Shown one piece after another: positions 8,428-17,130 of a stretch of DNA of 64,000 nucleotides. The notes beneath the pieces were generated by a model that ran no database searches, was not told where the DNA came from, and was given only the letters and a program-made list of their open reading frames with translations. The DNA comes from Spiribacter sp. 2438. GTDB lineage: Bacteria; Pseudomonadota; Gammaproteobacteria; Nitrococcales; Nitrococcaceae. The position numbers were made by a program, and so were the translations under genes. How positions within the stretch are numbered: position 1 is the first letter of the stretch; each line of letters starts with the position of its first letter. The stretch lies in NCBI RefSeq assembly GCF_009676705.1, contig NZ_CP046046.1, positions 682,001-746,000 of the forward strand. The letters are read 5' to 3'.

Positions 8428-9743
8428 ACGAGTTTACTCTCGCATTGGTGATTTTGGCGGTCCTGATGGTGATTTTGCTTACCGGCACTCCGGTGGCTTT
8501 TGCCTTGGGAGCGACCGCGGTGCTCTTCCTCTTTCTCTTTGAGGGTGTCTTCGCTCTAGAAATGGTTGGCGAGATGCTCTACGCATCAATGAATAAGTTC
8601 ACGCTTCTGTCCATACCCATGTTCATTCTGATGGGTGCAGCGATTGCCTCGTCCCGAGCGGGAGCTGACCTTTACGAGGCACTGCATCGGTGGCTGTATA
8701 AACTGCCGGGTGGCCTTCTAGTATCGAATATAGGGGCTTGTGGGCTATTTTCGGCGCTGAACGGATCCTCTCCGGCGACATGCGCGGGCATTGGGAAAAT
8801 GGGGATTCCGGAGTTGCGCCGGCGCGGATACCCTGAAGGCCTGACCTGCGGTGCTATCGGTGCAGGGTCCACTTTGGGCATTCTTATCCCGCCCAGCGTC
8901 ACCATGATTATCTATGGGGTCAGCACTGAGACCTCCATCGGCCGGCTTTTTCTCGCCGGCATTGGTCCTGGCATTCTGCTCATCCTGCTTTTCTCGGCCT
9001 GGGCCGTCTACTACTCCTGGCGGGACGGAGCCCTATCCCGGATGGATGCGGATACGTACTTTAGCTGGGCGCAGCGCATGTCTATGGTGCCCAAGCTTTT
9101 GCCGTTCTTCATGGTAATCGCCTTCATCATGTGGGCGCTTTATGGTGGTGTAGCGACTCCCTCCGAGGCAGCCGGCGTCGGCGCGGTGTTCTGTGTGCTG
9201 TTAGTGATTGCCATCTATAAAGTATGGCAACCTCGGGCATTGTGGCGGATCCTGCGCACGAGCACCAAGGAGTCGGTGATGATCATGATGATCATCGGAT
9301 GCGCAGGGCTATTCGGCTTTATGCTCTCTCAGCTTTATGTCACCCAGGCCATCGCCAGTGCTGTGGGCGGTCTGGATGTAAACGCTTGGGTTTTGATGGG
9401 GCTCATTAATATCTTTTTGTTAATAGCAGGGCTATTTCTTCCTCCGGTGGCCGTTATCCCTATGACAGCACCCATTCTTCTGCCGATCATTCTAGATGCA
9501 GGATTTGATCCAATCTGGTTCGGCATAATTATGACGATAAACTTGGAGATAGGATTAATCACTCCGCCGGTTGGATTAAATTTGTATGTTCTCAAGGGCA
9601 TCGCTCCCGATGTGAAGTTATCTAAAATATTATGGGGGTCGCTGCCCTTCATGATTTTAATGCTGTTCGCTATCGTTATACTGAGTTTTTTCCCGTGGAT
9701 AGCGACGGGAATACCGGATGCACTTATGGGGCCGATGCGATGA
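8424..9743 (+). CDS. TRAP transporter large membrane subunit, DctM family
   Basis: Main transport subunit, 439 aa, with about twelve membrane segments. Family landmarks are GTPVAFALGATA near the N-terminus, NGSSPATCAGIGKMGIPEL, the sodium-site region GSTLGILIPPSVTMIIYG, and NLEIGLITPPVGLNLYVLKG near the C-terminus. The start overlaps dctQ by 4 bases and the stop overlaps matA by 4 bases, so the three are translationally coupled. Confidence 0.9.
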   Translation: MNEFTLALVILAVLMVILLTGTPVAFALGATAVLFLFLFEGVFALEMVGEMLYASMNKFTLLSIPMFILMGAAIASSRAGADLYEALHRWLYKLPGGLLVSNIGACGLFSALNGSSPATCAGIGKMGIPELRRRGYPEGLTCGAIGAGSTLGILIPPSVTMIIYGVSTETSIGRLFLAGIGPGILLILLFSAWAVYYSWRDGALSRMDADTYFSWAQRMSMVPKLLPFFMVIAFIMWALYGGVATPSEAAGVGAVFCVLLVIAIYKVWQPRALWRILRTSTKESVMIMMIIGCAGLFGFMLSQLYVTQAIASAVGGLDVNAWVLMGLINIFLLIAGLFLPPVAVIPMTAPILLPIILDAGFDPIWFGIIMTINLEIGLITPPVGLNLYVLKGIAPDVKLSKILWGSLPFMILMLFAIVILSFFPWIATGIPDALMGPMR

Positions 9744-11137
9744 GAAATCGGTGGTGGAATCGTCTGGTTAATCAGGTAGCCGACCGAGGCTTAGGTCTTT
9801 CCAAGCCCAACCAGAACCCAGATGTAATGAAACGTTTAGAGGAGAATTGTCGGGCGCTTCTCACCAGCCGCGGCGAGGCCTCCGGTGTTGCCCTGGCTCG
9901 CGAGGTCGCTCGCGCAGTCGATGAACTGGACGAGACGGGTAAGACCCGGTTCCTCCAGCTCCTGACCGAGCGGTTCGGTCCGGATCGGAACACCGTGCTG
10001 GCCGCGGCTGAGCGCTTTCGGAATAGCGATGGAAGGGCGGACCTGCAGGAGCTTCTACGGGTAGTGGAGCCTCCCCGTCAGGAGGTGTTCCGGCGCCTGA
10101 ACGGAGCACCGGACGGCACCCGTGTTCTGGTGCGACTGCGCGAGACCCTTGTGCGCCAACTCCGGGCTCACCCCGAATTGGAAACGGTGAACAGCGACCT
10201 GCAGCATCTGTTGAAATCCTGGTTCAACCCCGGTTTTCTGCAGTTGCGTCGAATCAGCTGGGACCGCAGTCCAGCCCTATTGATGGAAAAGCTGATTCAG
10301 TATGAGTCGGTGCATGCCATCCAGAGTTGGGAGGATCTGCGGCGACGTCTATCCGGCGACCGACGTTGCTTCGGCTTTTTCCACCCGGCGCTACCGGATG
10401 AGCCGCTTATATTCGTGGAGGTGGCCTTGGTCGAAGGACTGGCGACACAAACCGTGTCGTTACTCGACCCAGATGCACCTGTTGGGAACAACGCCCAAGC
10501 CGATACTGCCATTTTTTTCTCTATCAGTAACTGTCAGGTGGGGCTGCGTGGTGTGTCCTTCGGTAATTTCCTGCTGAAACAGGTCATGGGCGAACTCATT
10601 AGTGAGTTTCCCCACGTACAGCGATATGCCACCCTTTCCCCTGTTCCTGGATTCGCTTGCGCCCTGCGAGTCGAGGGCGATTACGAGGATGGGTTCACAC
10701 GTGACCGTATAGCTGCCTTAATTCAGGAATATGCGGAAACTTTGTGCTCGACAGCCGGTGTAGCTGATCCGGTAGACGCGCTGTATCAGTTGCTGGACGA
10801 TCCTTTGAGCAATCGCGTAGTGCTTGAGGAACCATTGTCCCGTCTAGTGCTTGCTTACCTCACAAGGGTCCGGCGCCGTGGAAGCGTGGCTGATTCCGTT
10901 GCTCGATTTCACCTCAGCAACGGCGCACGTCTCGAGCAGGTCGCGCCCTTCGCGGACAGTTCTTCAACGCGACTCGACGCTTCCTTTGGGATGATGGTTA
11001 ATTATCGTTATGTTGTCGATTCCGTTGAAAAAAACCATGAGCGCTTCGTCAAAACTGGAGAAGTAGCAATCTCAAGGCAACTGCAGAAGCAACTGAAGCA
11101 AGTCAATGCAGCTTGGGATAGTGGTGCTGCAGGATGA
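9740..11137 (+). CDS. matA: Malonyl-CoA decarboxylase
   Basis: Predicted to convert malonyl-CoA to acetyl-CoA and CO2 (465 aa). The N-terminal helical domain (residues 1-170) is followed by the catalytic GNAT-like domain with HPALPDEPLIFVEVAL, FFSISNCQVGLRGVSFGN and YATLSPVPGF. These carry the conserved serine of malonyl-CoA decarboxylases; the usual histidine in the HPALP segment is also present. The ATG at 9740 overlaps the dctM stop (ATGA). Together with matB it makes a two-step route from imported malonate to acetyl-CoA. Confidence 0.88.
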   Translation: MRNRWWNRLVNQVADRGLGLSKPNQNPDVMKRLEENCRALLTSRGEASGVALAREVARAVDELDETGKTRFLQLLTERFGPDRNTVLAAAERFRNSDGRADLQELLRVVEPPRQEVFRRLNGAPDGTRVLVRLRETLVRQLRAHPELETVNSDLQHLLKSWFNPGFLQLRRISWDRSPALLMEKLIQYESVHAIQSWEDLRRRLSGDRRCFGFFHPALPDEPLIFVEVALVEGLATQTVSLLDPDAPVGNNAQADTAIFFSISNCQVGLRGVSFGNFLLKQVMGELISEFPHVQRYATLSPVPGFACALRVEGDYEDGFTRDRIAALIQEYAETLCSTAGVADPVDALYQLLDDPLSNRVVLEEPLSRLVLAYLTRVRRRGSVADSVARFHLSNGARLEQVAPFADSSSTRLDASFGMMVNYRYVVDSVEKNHERFVKTGEVAISRQLQKQLKQVNAAWDSGAAG

Positions 11138-11244
11138 GTAAAACCAGCGGTCTAGATTCGTTGCGTCAACAGTTTATTGGCGCAATCAATGGTCATCGGT
11201 TGATCCCGGATCTCACCTTGTCGGCTAATCGGGGCGCCCGATGA
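11134..11244 (+). other. 36-codon reading frame coupled to matA, possible gene remnant
   Basis: An ATG overlaps the matA stop (ATGA) and opens a 36-aa frame beginning MSKTSGLDSLRQQFIGAING. The 4-base coupling is the same as between the operon's other genes, so this is probably the 5' end of a former fifth gene cut short, or a genuine small protein. I recognise no family. Confidence 0.35.
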
Positions 11245-11336
11245 TTGGTGAGCGCTGTTTATGTCACCGCGGCGACTGATGCACCATCGGTGTGATTTCG
11301 CAGGCTGATGAGTAGAGCCTCACGCAGCAACACACC

Positions 11337-12066
11337 ATGCGTTTCGCGGTATGGCACGAAGCAAAGGATATTCGCATCGAGCAGGTCGATGTGCCCACGA
11401 TCGACGATCCGCACGAGGTCAAGGTGAAGGTCGCTGCCTGCGGGATCTGCGGTAGCGACTTGCATGAATATGCCGCCGGGCCGATTTTCGTGCCGGTTGA
11501 AGAGCTGCATCCGATTAGTGGTGTCAACGGCCATCAGTTTTGACCCCCCGTACGGACATTAACTTTGACCCGGGGGCCGGCGATCAGCCGGCGGTTTTCT
11601 CCTTTAGCCTGTAGCTCTCACCATCGAGCCTATCCTCTCGCCCAACCGGGATGGGGCCTATGTGATGGATCAGTACAACCTAACTCCGCTGCTGGGCTTC
11701 CACGGGCTCTCCGGTGGCGGAGGCGGGTTCTCGGAGTACACCGTGCTGGGCGAGCACATGGTTCATCCCATGCCGGAAGACCTCTCTTTTGAGCAAGGCG
11801 CCCTAGTTGAGCTGGCCGCCGTCGCTCTGCACGCGGTGCGGCAGTGCGGTCTGCAGGCCGGGGATACCGCGGTGGTTTTCGGAGCCGGTCCGATTGGCCT
11901 TATGGTCATCGAAGCACTGAAGGCCGCTGGGGCGGCCGCCATTTATGCTGCGGAGATTTCCCCAGCCCGCCGCGAAAAGGCGCAGGAGTTGGGTGCCGTG
12001 GTTTTCGACCCGGAAAGTGAGGACGTGGTGGCCAGCGTCACTGCAGCCTCAGTGGGGGGCGATTAA
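11337..12066 (+). pseudogene. Zinc-dependent 2,3-butanediol/alcohol dehydrogenase, broken
   Basis: The first fragment (11337-11521) encodes MRFAVWHEAKDIRIEQVDVP and VAACGICGSDLHEY, the catalytic-zinc cysteine region. A foreign stretch (about 11522-11635) follows. The frame resumes as LLGFHGLSGGGGGFSEYTVL and AVVFGAGPIGLMVIEALKAA, the Rossmann nucleotide loop. The section that should hold the structural zinc cysteines is missing, and the C-terminal third is cut off at the attachment site near 12071. The gene cannot make a working enzyme. Confidence 0.8.
11522..11635. mobile_element. IS21-like terminal scar inside the dehydrogenase pseudogene
   Basis: Between the two coding fragments lie AGTTTTGACCCCCCGTACGG and ATTAACTTTGACCCGGGGG, two spaced GGGTCAAA-type repeats in the reverse sense. 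Tandem repeats of this kind occur at IS21-family ends. No istA or istB sequence remains, so this is a deletion scar; the borders are approximate. Confidence 0.45.
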
Positions 12067-12070
12067 GTCA

Positions 12071-12127
12071 TTGTTTTTAATGGCTCCCCGGGACGGATTC
12101 GAACCGCCGACCCAGTGATTAACAGTC
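12071..12127. repeat. Left attachment site of the tRNA-Asn element
   Basis: 57 bases identical to 20410-20466 except for one A/T difference. They correspond to the 3' half of tRNA-Asn, from just past the CCA end to the anticodon stem, after which the sequences diverge. This is the expected product of a tyrosine integrase recombining into a tRNA 3' end. It is not a functional tRNA because the 5' half is missing. Confidence 0.92.
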
Positions 12128-12299
12128 TCTTCCTGCCATTTTCCTGAAAGCTAGTCACAGTGCCATTTCCGGCAATATAAACCATAAAAAACAGAGACTT
12201 GTGATCGCCTACGGGGTGACATCAAGTGACATTGACAGCCATTCCATACCCGTTTACGTTGTGACTATATTGTGACTAATCACAAAAGCGAGGGGCGGA

Positions 12300-13565
12300 A
12301 TGACCGAGCTGACCAGCAAACTAATCAAGGAAATCGAACCCCCGACCAAAGGCCGGCGGCTGATCGCTGATCAGCATCGAGACGCGCCTCGAGGATTCAC
12401 GCTCAAAGTCGCAAAGTCGGGCGCTAGGGTGTTCGTGCTCAGGTATCGAGCCGCTGGCCGTGACCGTGAGGTGACGATCGGCGAATGTGGCACATGGAGT
12501 CTCAAGGCAGCGCGTCTGCAAGCCCATGAGGTACGCCGTCAGGTTGATGCTGGCACGGACCCGCTGGCGGAGCGGGCACGAGCGGACGGTGAGCCGACTG
12601 TCGCCGATGCAGTAAGGGAGTACTGCCAGCGTCATGCCCACCGCCAAAAAAATGGGCACAAGGTTCAGCGGGCGCTGGAGATGTACCTGCTGCCCAAGTT
12701 CAAGCATTACAAATTGCACGAAGTCCGCCGGCGAGACGTGATCAAGATCGTGGAGGATCTGGCGGCAACCTACCCCCGGCAGGCAGCGATGTTGCTCGCG
12801 TATATCAAGCTGGTGTTTTCATGGGCTGAGGACAGGGAGCTCATTGAAGCGAACCCAGTGGCGACGTTGAAACCCCAAAAGATCGACCCGCGCATGAAAT
12901 CAGCGCCGCGACGCCGAGTGCTCACGGATGTTGAGATTAAGGCGCTATGGAATGGCGTAGATGACAGCCCGTTGCAACGTCTAACGGCTATCGCGTTGAA
13001 GATGGTCCTACTGACCGGCCAGCGACCCGGCGAGGTTGCCGGCATGCGATGGGATGAAGTCGAGGGGAATGTTTGGATTATCCCGGCATCGCGTCGAGGA
13101 AAAACGGACACAAGTCACCTTGTACCCCTGACCAGCACGGCGATGGACCTACTCGCTGAGGCTCGTGAAGAGGGGCGCCGTCTGGACAAGCGCCGCCGGT
13201 CTGGTAGCAGCGGGTTCGTGTTTGAGACACGTCCGGGTGCGCCGATCACCGTTAATGCGATAGACCGCGCCGTAAAGCGCCATGTAGCCCGTCTCGGCAA
13301 TGTTGAGGTTCAGGATGGCGGTCACTGGCGACCCCACGACCTGCGACGCACATGCCGCACGAGACTGAGTGCAGCGCACATTCCAGAGTCGGTGGCCGAG
13401 GCGGTAATCGGTCACACCCGCAAGGGCATCATCGCCGTCTACGATCAGCATGCATACGCCGAGGAAAAGCGAGCTGCCCTTGAGACATGGGAGCGGCACT
13501 TGCTCGCGATTGTGACCGGAGAAGATCACGAGAATGTCGTGCCGTTGATAGGGGCAGGGGCATGA
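12300..13565 (+). CDS. int: Tyrosine-family site-specific integrase
   Basis: Recombinase of 421 aa that would catalyse insertion at tRNA-Asn. The N-terminal DUF4102-like arm (residues 1-95, GFTLKVAKSGARVFVLRYRA) is followed by a SAM-like core-binding domain and the catalytic domain. The catalytic arginine is in TGQRPGEVAGMRWDEV; HxxR is in WRPHDLRRTCRT, and the nucleophile region is IIAVYDQHAY, with a further histidine in VIGHTRKG. This is the P4/phage-satellite type, usually encoded next to the attachment site as here (173 bases from attL). Confidence 0.95.
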   Translation: MTELTSKLIKEIEPPTKGRRLIADQHRDAPRGFTLKVAKSGARVFVLRYRAAGRDREVTIGECGTWSLKAARLQAHEVRRQVDAGTDPLAERARADGEPTVADAVREYCQRHAHRQKNGHKVQRALEMYLLPKFKHYKLHEVRRRDVIKIVEDLAATYPRQAAMLLAYIKLVFSWAEDRELIEANPVATLKPQKIDPRMKSAPRRRVLTDVEIKALWNGVDDSPLQRLTAIALKMVLLTGQRPGEVAGMRWDEVEGNVWIIPASRRGKTDTSHLVPLTSTAMDLLAEAREEGRRLDKRRRSGSSGFVFETRPGAPITVNAIDRAVKRHVARLGNVEVQDGGHWRPHDLRRTCRTRLSAAHIPESVAEAVIGHTRKGIIAVYDQHAYAEEKRAALETWERHLLAIVTGEDHENVVPLIGAGA

Positions 13566-14107
13566 ACAAGCTAGAGGCGATACTAGCCGGCGATCATGTG
13601 CCGCGACGCCAAAGCCAGCGGGCACCCCGCAAGAGCCGAGCGGGCCGGAGGAAGTCCGCTAGTGTTCGCGGAGTCTCAAAGCTGGCATGGCTGGCGGTAG
13701 AGTTCGAGCGCTGGCGGCGCGGAGAGCGGGGGCGCCGCAAGGCTTGTGACCGCGTGGCACGCCGTTGGCAGGGCGATCTTATTGCGGACGGTGCGATGCA
13801 GTGGCCTTGGCAGGATCGGCGCGTGAGCAGCGACACAATCCGCACGATCTGGAACAAGGCACAGATACGGCGCAGGCGCGATGGCAGATTCCGCGCCGAT
13901 TGCGATCTTGAGCTCGAGGCAATGTGCTATGCATGGAGTGAGTCGAAGCGGACCGGTGAGGATGGCGCGTCAATATATGCCGACTATCTGACCCGCAAAC
14001 GATTCGCCCGCCGCTTCGGCTACGAATTGAGCGCCGAAGAAATTGAGGCGCGATCCGGCATCACGCTCGAAGAAGCCGAGGAACAGGCCCGCAGCTTTTC
14101 CCCCTAA
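13562..14107 (+). CDS. Hypothetical basic protein of the integrated element
   Basis: 181 aa, coupled to the integrase by an ATGA overlap. The N-terminal 50 residues are rich in Arg, Lys and Ser, which suggests nucleic-acid contact. The middle has a Trp-rich segment (MQWPWQDRRVSSDTIRTIW) and the C-terminus is acidic. I recognise no family. Its place between integrase and the AlpA-like gene suggests a role in element maintenance or control. Confidence 0.6.
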   Translation: MNKLEAILAGDHVPRRQSQRAPRKSRAGRRKSASVRGVSKLAWLAVEFERWRRGERGRRKACDRVARRWQGDLIADGAMQWPWQDRRVSSDTIRTIWNKAQIRRRRDGRFRADCDLELEAMCYAWSESKRTGEDGASIYADYLTRKRFARRFGYELSAEEIEARSGITLEEAEEQARSFSP

Positions 14108-14161
14108 TTTTTACGCCACGAGTCTTGGCCCTGACATTCAAAGTCAGACGGGGCCAAGTAA

Positions 14162-14365
14162 ATGCCAAACCGTACCAATCGGACGACTCACGAGCTCGCG
14201 GAATATCTCCGTAGATCCGAGCGGACGCTGATCCGCTGGCGCCATCAAGGCATCGGGCCGAGCTATTTCCGCCTGAATGGGCAGGTGCTTTATCCATCCG
14301 ACCTGACCGAGCAGTGGCTAGAGTCGAATCGCCATAACCCAGTTCGCGAGAAAGGGGTGGCGTGA
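14162..14365 (+). CDS. AlpA/excisionase-like helix-turn-helix protein
   Basis: 67 aa with a MerR-like HTH_17 fold: TTHELAEYLRRSERTLIRWR, then a wing with FRLNGQVLYPSDLTEQWLES. Such proteins act as excisionases or activators of integrase expression in P4-like satellites and prophages. Its stop overlaps the next start (GTGA). Confidence 0.75.
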   Translation: MPNRTNRTTHELAEYLRRSERTLIRWRHQGIGPSYFRLNGQVLYPSDLTEQWLESNRHNPVREKGVA

Positions 14366-14853
14366 TGGAAAGAAAAGGAAAAGCGCCAGCCGGAAACTGG
14401 CGCCTAAATGGTGACAATCTTAACTATAACCCATCCGAGACGCTCCTCAGCAAGTTGGAGGGAGTCCGGCCTCGTGGTGATGGCCGCTGGACCGCCTGCT
14501 GCCCGGCGCATGGCGATCGGTCGCCGAGTCTGTCGATCCGTGAGCAGGGCGATGGCACGCTGCTAGTGCATTGTTTCGCCGGTTGCTCGGCGACTGCGGT
14601 GCTGGAGTCTGTTGGGCTAAGTCTCAGCGATCTTTTCCCGGACAACATGCCGGAGCGGGCACCCACCCGCCCTGGTCAGTGCTGGGTGCCCCGCGATGTG
14701 CTCGCCGCCGTTGCCCGTGAGGCGCTGGTGGCGATGTTGGCCGCTGAGGCGGTCACGAGAGGCGAGACCCTCGACGAAACTGATCGCGACCGGTTGGCGC
14801 GAGCCGCCGCCACACTCCGGGATGCAGCGCGGGAGGTGGGCTATGACGTCTAA
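14362..14853 (+). CDS. CHC2 zinc-finger (primase-type) protein
   Basis: 163 aa. WTACCPAHGDRSPSLSI and LLVHCFAGCSATAVLESVGL form the C-x-x-H...C-x-x-C zinc ribbon of DnaG/P4-type primases (CPAH and CFAGC). No Toprim or polymerase domain follows, so this is a stand-alone zinc-finger module, as often seen upstream of DUF3987 proteins in small prophages. I use GTG at 14362, which overlaps the previous stop; the ATG at 14365 is an equally good start. Confidence 0.75.
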   Translation: MMERKGKAPAGNWRLNGDNLNYNPSETLLSKLEGVRPRGDGRWTACCPAHGDRSPSLSIREQGDGTLLVHCFAGCSATAVLESVGLSLSDLFPDNMPERAPTRPGQCWVPRDVLAAVAREALVAMLAAEAVTRGETLDETDRDRLARAAATLRDAAREVGYDV

Positions 14854-16333
14854 CCTCGAGCGAAAAGTCGAGCATATAGCGAGCCGGTGGCCTGACATCG
14901 TGCCGCTGCATCATGCAGCGCCGCCGGAGTTGCCCGTCGATCAATGGCCGAGCGTGCTGTTCGATTACGTCGAGGGTGCATCGGCAGAAACCGAGACGCC
15001 ACGGGCGCTGCCCGCCATGCTGGCCGTGGGTGCAATCTCAGCGGCGGTTCAGCGCGTGCTGTCGGTGCAGGTAAAACCGGGCTACGCCGAGCCCGCCAAC
15101 CTGTTCATCGCCGTGGCGTTGCCGCCGGGCACCCGCAAAAGCCAAGAGTTCAAGCGAGCCAGCCGCCCGCTAGTGCGCTGGGAGGCGAAGCAAAGGGAAT
15201 CGACTGACGAGCAAAGGGCCGAGGCTGAGTCCAAGCTCGCGACGCATAATCAGCGAGTCTCAGAGCTTCGCAAGAGAGCCGCCAAGGCCACCGACGATGA
15301 TGAAGCCGAGGATCTAGCCCAGCAGGTTGCGGACCTCGAGGCGAAAGCGCCGACCATCCCAAAGCCGGCGCGGCTTTTCACTGGCGACGTCACCACCGAG
15401 CACCTCGGCACGATGATGGCGGAGCAGCGGGAGGCGGTGGCTGTCATGAACGCCGAGGGTGGGCTGTTTGAGACGATGGCCGGGCGCTACGGCAATCAGG
15501 TTCCCAATTTCGACCTGTATCTGTCTGGTCATGCCGGTGACTCCGTTCGCGTTGATCGCGGAAGTCGGCAGCCGGTGATGCTGGATGATCCGCGCCTGAC
15601 GGTCTGCCTCGCGGTCCAGCCGGACGTGCTGAGCGCACTCTCCAGCAAGCCGGGGTTTCTTGGTCGCGGGCTGTTGGGGCGATTCCTTTATGCCGTGCCC
15701 GAGTCGAACCTCGGCGATCGTGATGGCGACGGGCCAGCGATGAACGCATGGGTTCTCGACCAGTATGTGGCCGCCGTTGGTGAGTTGATCGACTACGGGC
15801 AGACCGCCGATCCCGTGACGGTCCACCTGACCCCCGATGCGTTCCAGACGTGGCAGGCGCTATGGGCCGAGATTGAGGCCGATATGAAGGCCGGCGAGCG
15901 GTTCGAGCACATGCGCGACTGGGCAGGTAAGGCACCCGGCGCAGCGGCAAGGCTGGCAGCGCTGTTTCATGCGTTTCGTCATGGCCGCGAGTTGGCAATG
16001 CACGAGATCAGCGCCGATGACATGGACGCGGCAGCCGACACCATCCGCGCACTCGCGGATCATGCGGTTGCGGTCTATGACGCTATGCAAGCCGATCCGT
16101 TGATCGAGGGGGCTCGCGTGGTGCTGCGCTGGATACGCCGTCACGGGTTGACCACATTCACCGCCCGCCAGTGCTACCAAAACCACAAATCCCGGTATCC
16201 GGTTATGTCCGACCTTGAGCCGGTGCTCGCGATGCTGGTGGATCGCAGCTATATCCGCGAGGCCGATCAGGCGATCGGCAAGCCGGGCCGGCCATCGTTG
16301 GCGTATGACGTTAATCCGGGGTTCTGGGGTTAA
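14843..16333 (+). CDS. DUF3987-family replication protein (YfjI-like)
   Basis: 496 aa, with GGGAGG just before the ATG at 14843, overlapping the CHC2 gene by 11 bases. The DUF3987 pattern is visible: LFIAVALPPGTRKSQEFKRA near residue 90 (a degenerate P-loop-like region), a charged helical stretch, then FTGDVTTEHLG and GRGLLGRFLYAVPES. DUF3987 proteins usually accompany a primase zinc finger in satellites and are thought to act as the replicative helicase or primase partner. That role is inference. Confidence 0.75.
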   Translation: MTSNLERKVEHIASRWPDIVPLHHAAPPELPVDQWPSVLFDYVEGASAETETPRALPAMLAVGAISAAVQRVLSVQVKPGYAEPANLFIAVALPPGTRKSQEFKRASRPLVRWEAKQRESTDEQRAEAESKLATHNQRVSELRKRAAKATDDDEAEDLAQQVADLEAKAPTIPKPARLFTGDVTTEHLGTMMAEQREAVAVMNAEGGLFETMAGRYGNQVPNFDLYLSGHAGDSVRVDRGSRQPVMLDDPRLTVCLAVQPDVLSALSSKPGFLGRGLLGRFLYAVPESNLGDRDGDGPAMNAWVLDQYVAAVGELIDYGQTADPVTVHLTPDAFQTWQALWAEIEADMKAGERFEHMRDWAGKAPGAAARLAALFHAFRHGRELAMHEISADDMDAAADTIRALADHAVAVYDAMQADPLIEGARVVLRWIRRHGLTTFTARQCYQNHKSRYPVMSDLEPVLAMLVDRSYIREADQAIGKPGRPSLAYDVNPGFWG

Positions 16334-16436
16334 TGGGGGTTAAGGGGGCACATATGAAAAACCATCGTGAGGTTAATTCTCTCTCTCCTGATTCAAATGA
16401 ATCTGTCCAGATAGCGACCCCCAAACCTCAAAACGG

Positions 16437-16619
16437 GTGGAGCGGATGTTACTGGCGGCGGCTTCTGAGGCGGACGTCGCCGAGCCGCTGGAGGTGCTGG
16501 CGGCTGAGTTCGCGGATGACCTCGCTGCTCTCAGGGCTGGTCGCGTTTCATTCTTGGCGCTGGTGGATGCCATGCACACGCTGGCACGGGTTCGCCAGTG
16601 GCGACGGGCATGGGGTTAA
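16437..16619 (+). CDS. Small hypothetical protein of the element
   Basis: 60 aa from a GTG start (VERMLLAAASEADVAEPLEV), predicted to be one or two helices, rich in Ala and Leu. A frame running through 16354-16707 overlaps it, but that frame turns Trp/Arg-rich in the shared part, which looks like shadow translation. No family recognised. Confidence 0.45.
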   Translation: MERMLLAAASEADVAEPLEVLAAEFADDLAALRAGRVSFLALVDAMHTLARVRQWRRAWG

Positions 16620-16779
16620 GGGGGGCACGACAGAGACCGGCCTCGCGGCACCCCGTACCCTTTTCGAGGCCAAGGTGATCGCAAATCACTTGGCAACGGG
16701 AATTTAACTAATTGTTACGCCAATAAAATCGGCCACATAAAGGCAGTTTAATCCGGTATTAGTCACGAGATAATCACAC

Positions 16780-17130
16780 ATGGGCAAGAAAAATGAGCTA
16801 CCACCCCGCTATACCCACGACTGGATCGAGTCCCTCGACCAGCGCACGAGTCTGGCCCGCGCTGTTCGCGATCGCCTGCAACGTCTCGAGGCTGACATGG
16901 GCGGCGGGGATTCGCTGAGCTATCAGCGGCGCAGTCTCGCCAAGCGGGCCATTTTCATGGAGGCGCTAATTGAGCAGCGTGAGGCAGCCATTGCGCGTGG
17001 CGAGGACGTGGATCAGGGGCAGTTAACTCAAGCGACCAACACGCTGATCGGGCTGCTCAAAACCATCGGGCTCGATCGGCGGGCCCGAGATCTGACTCCG
17101 GCGGAATACCTGCGGAGTCGCGCCTCGTGA
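16780..17130 (+). CDS. terS: Phage terminase small subunit
   Basis: 116 aa, directly before and coupled to the large terminase (GTGA overlap). The helical content and the motif LARAVRDRLQRLEADMGGGD fit a small DNA-binding packaging subunit. The C-terminus LTPAEYLRSRAS resembles P27-like terminase small subunits. Identification depends largely on position; the sequence alone gives only moderate support. Confidence 0.7.
   Translation: MGKKNELPPRYTHDWIESLDQRTSLARAVRDRLQRLEADMGGGDSLSYQRRSLAKRAIFMEALIEQREAAIARGEDVDQGQLTQATNTLIGLLKTIGLDRRARDLTPAEYLRSRAS

Noticed and set aside
11259-11534. Two minus-strand frames near the dehydrogenase pseudogene
   Set aside because: Antisense to the recognisable dehydrogenase fragment.
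12081-12127. A second tRNA-Asn gene
   Set aside because: Only the 3' half is present; it is the left attachment site.
16354-16707. Longer alternative frame across the small element gene
   Set aside because: Trp/Arg-rich in the overlap and no ribosome site; the shorter GTG frame has normal protein composition.
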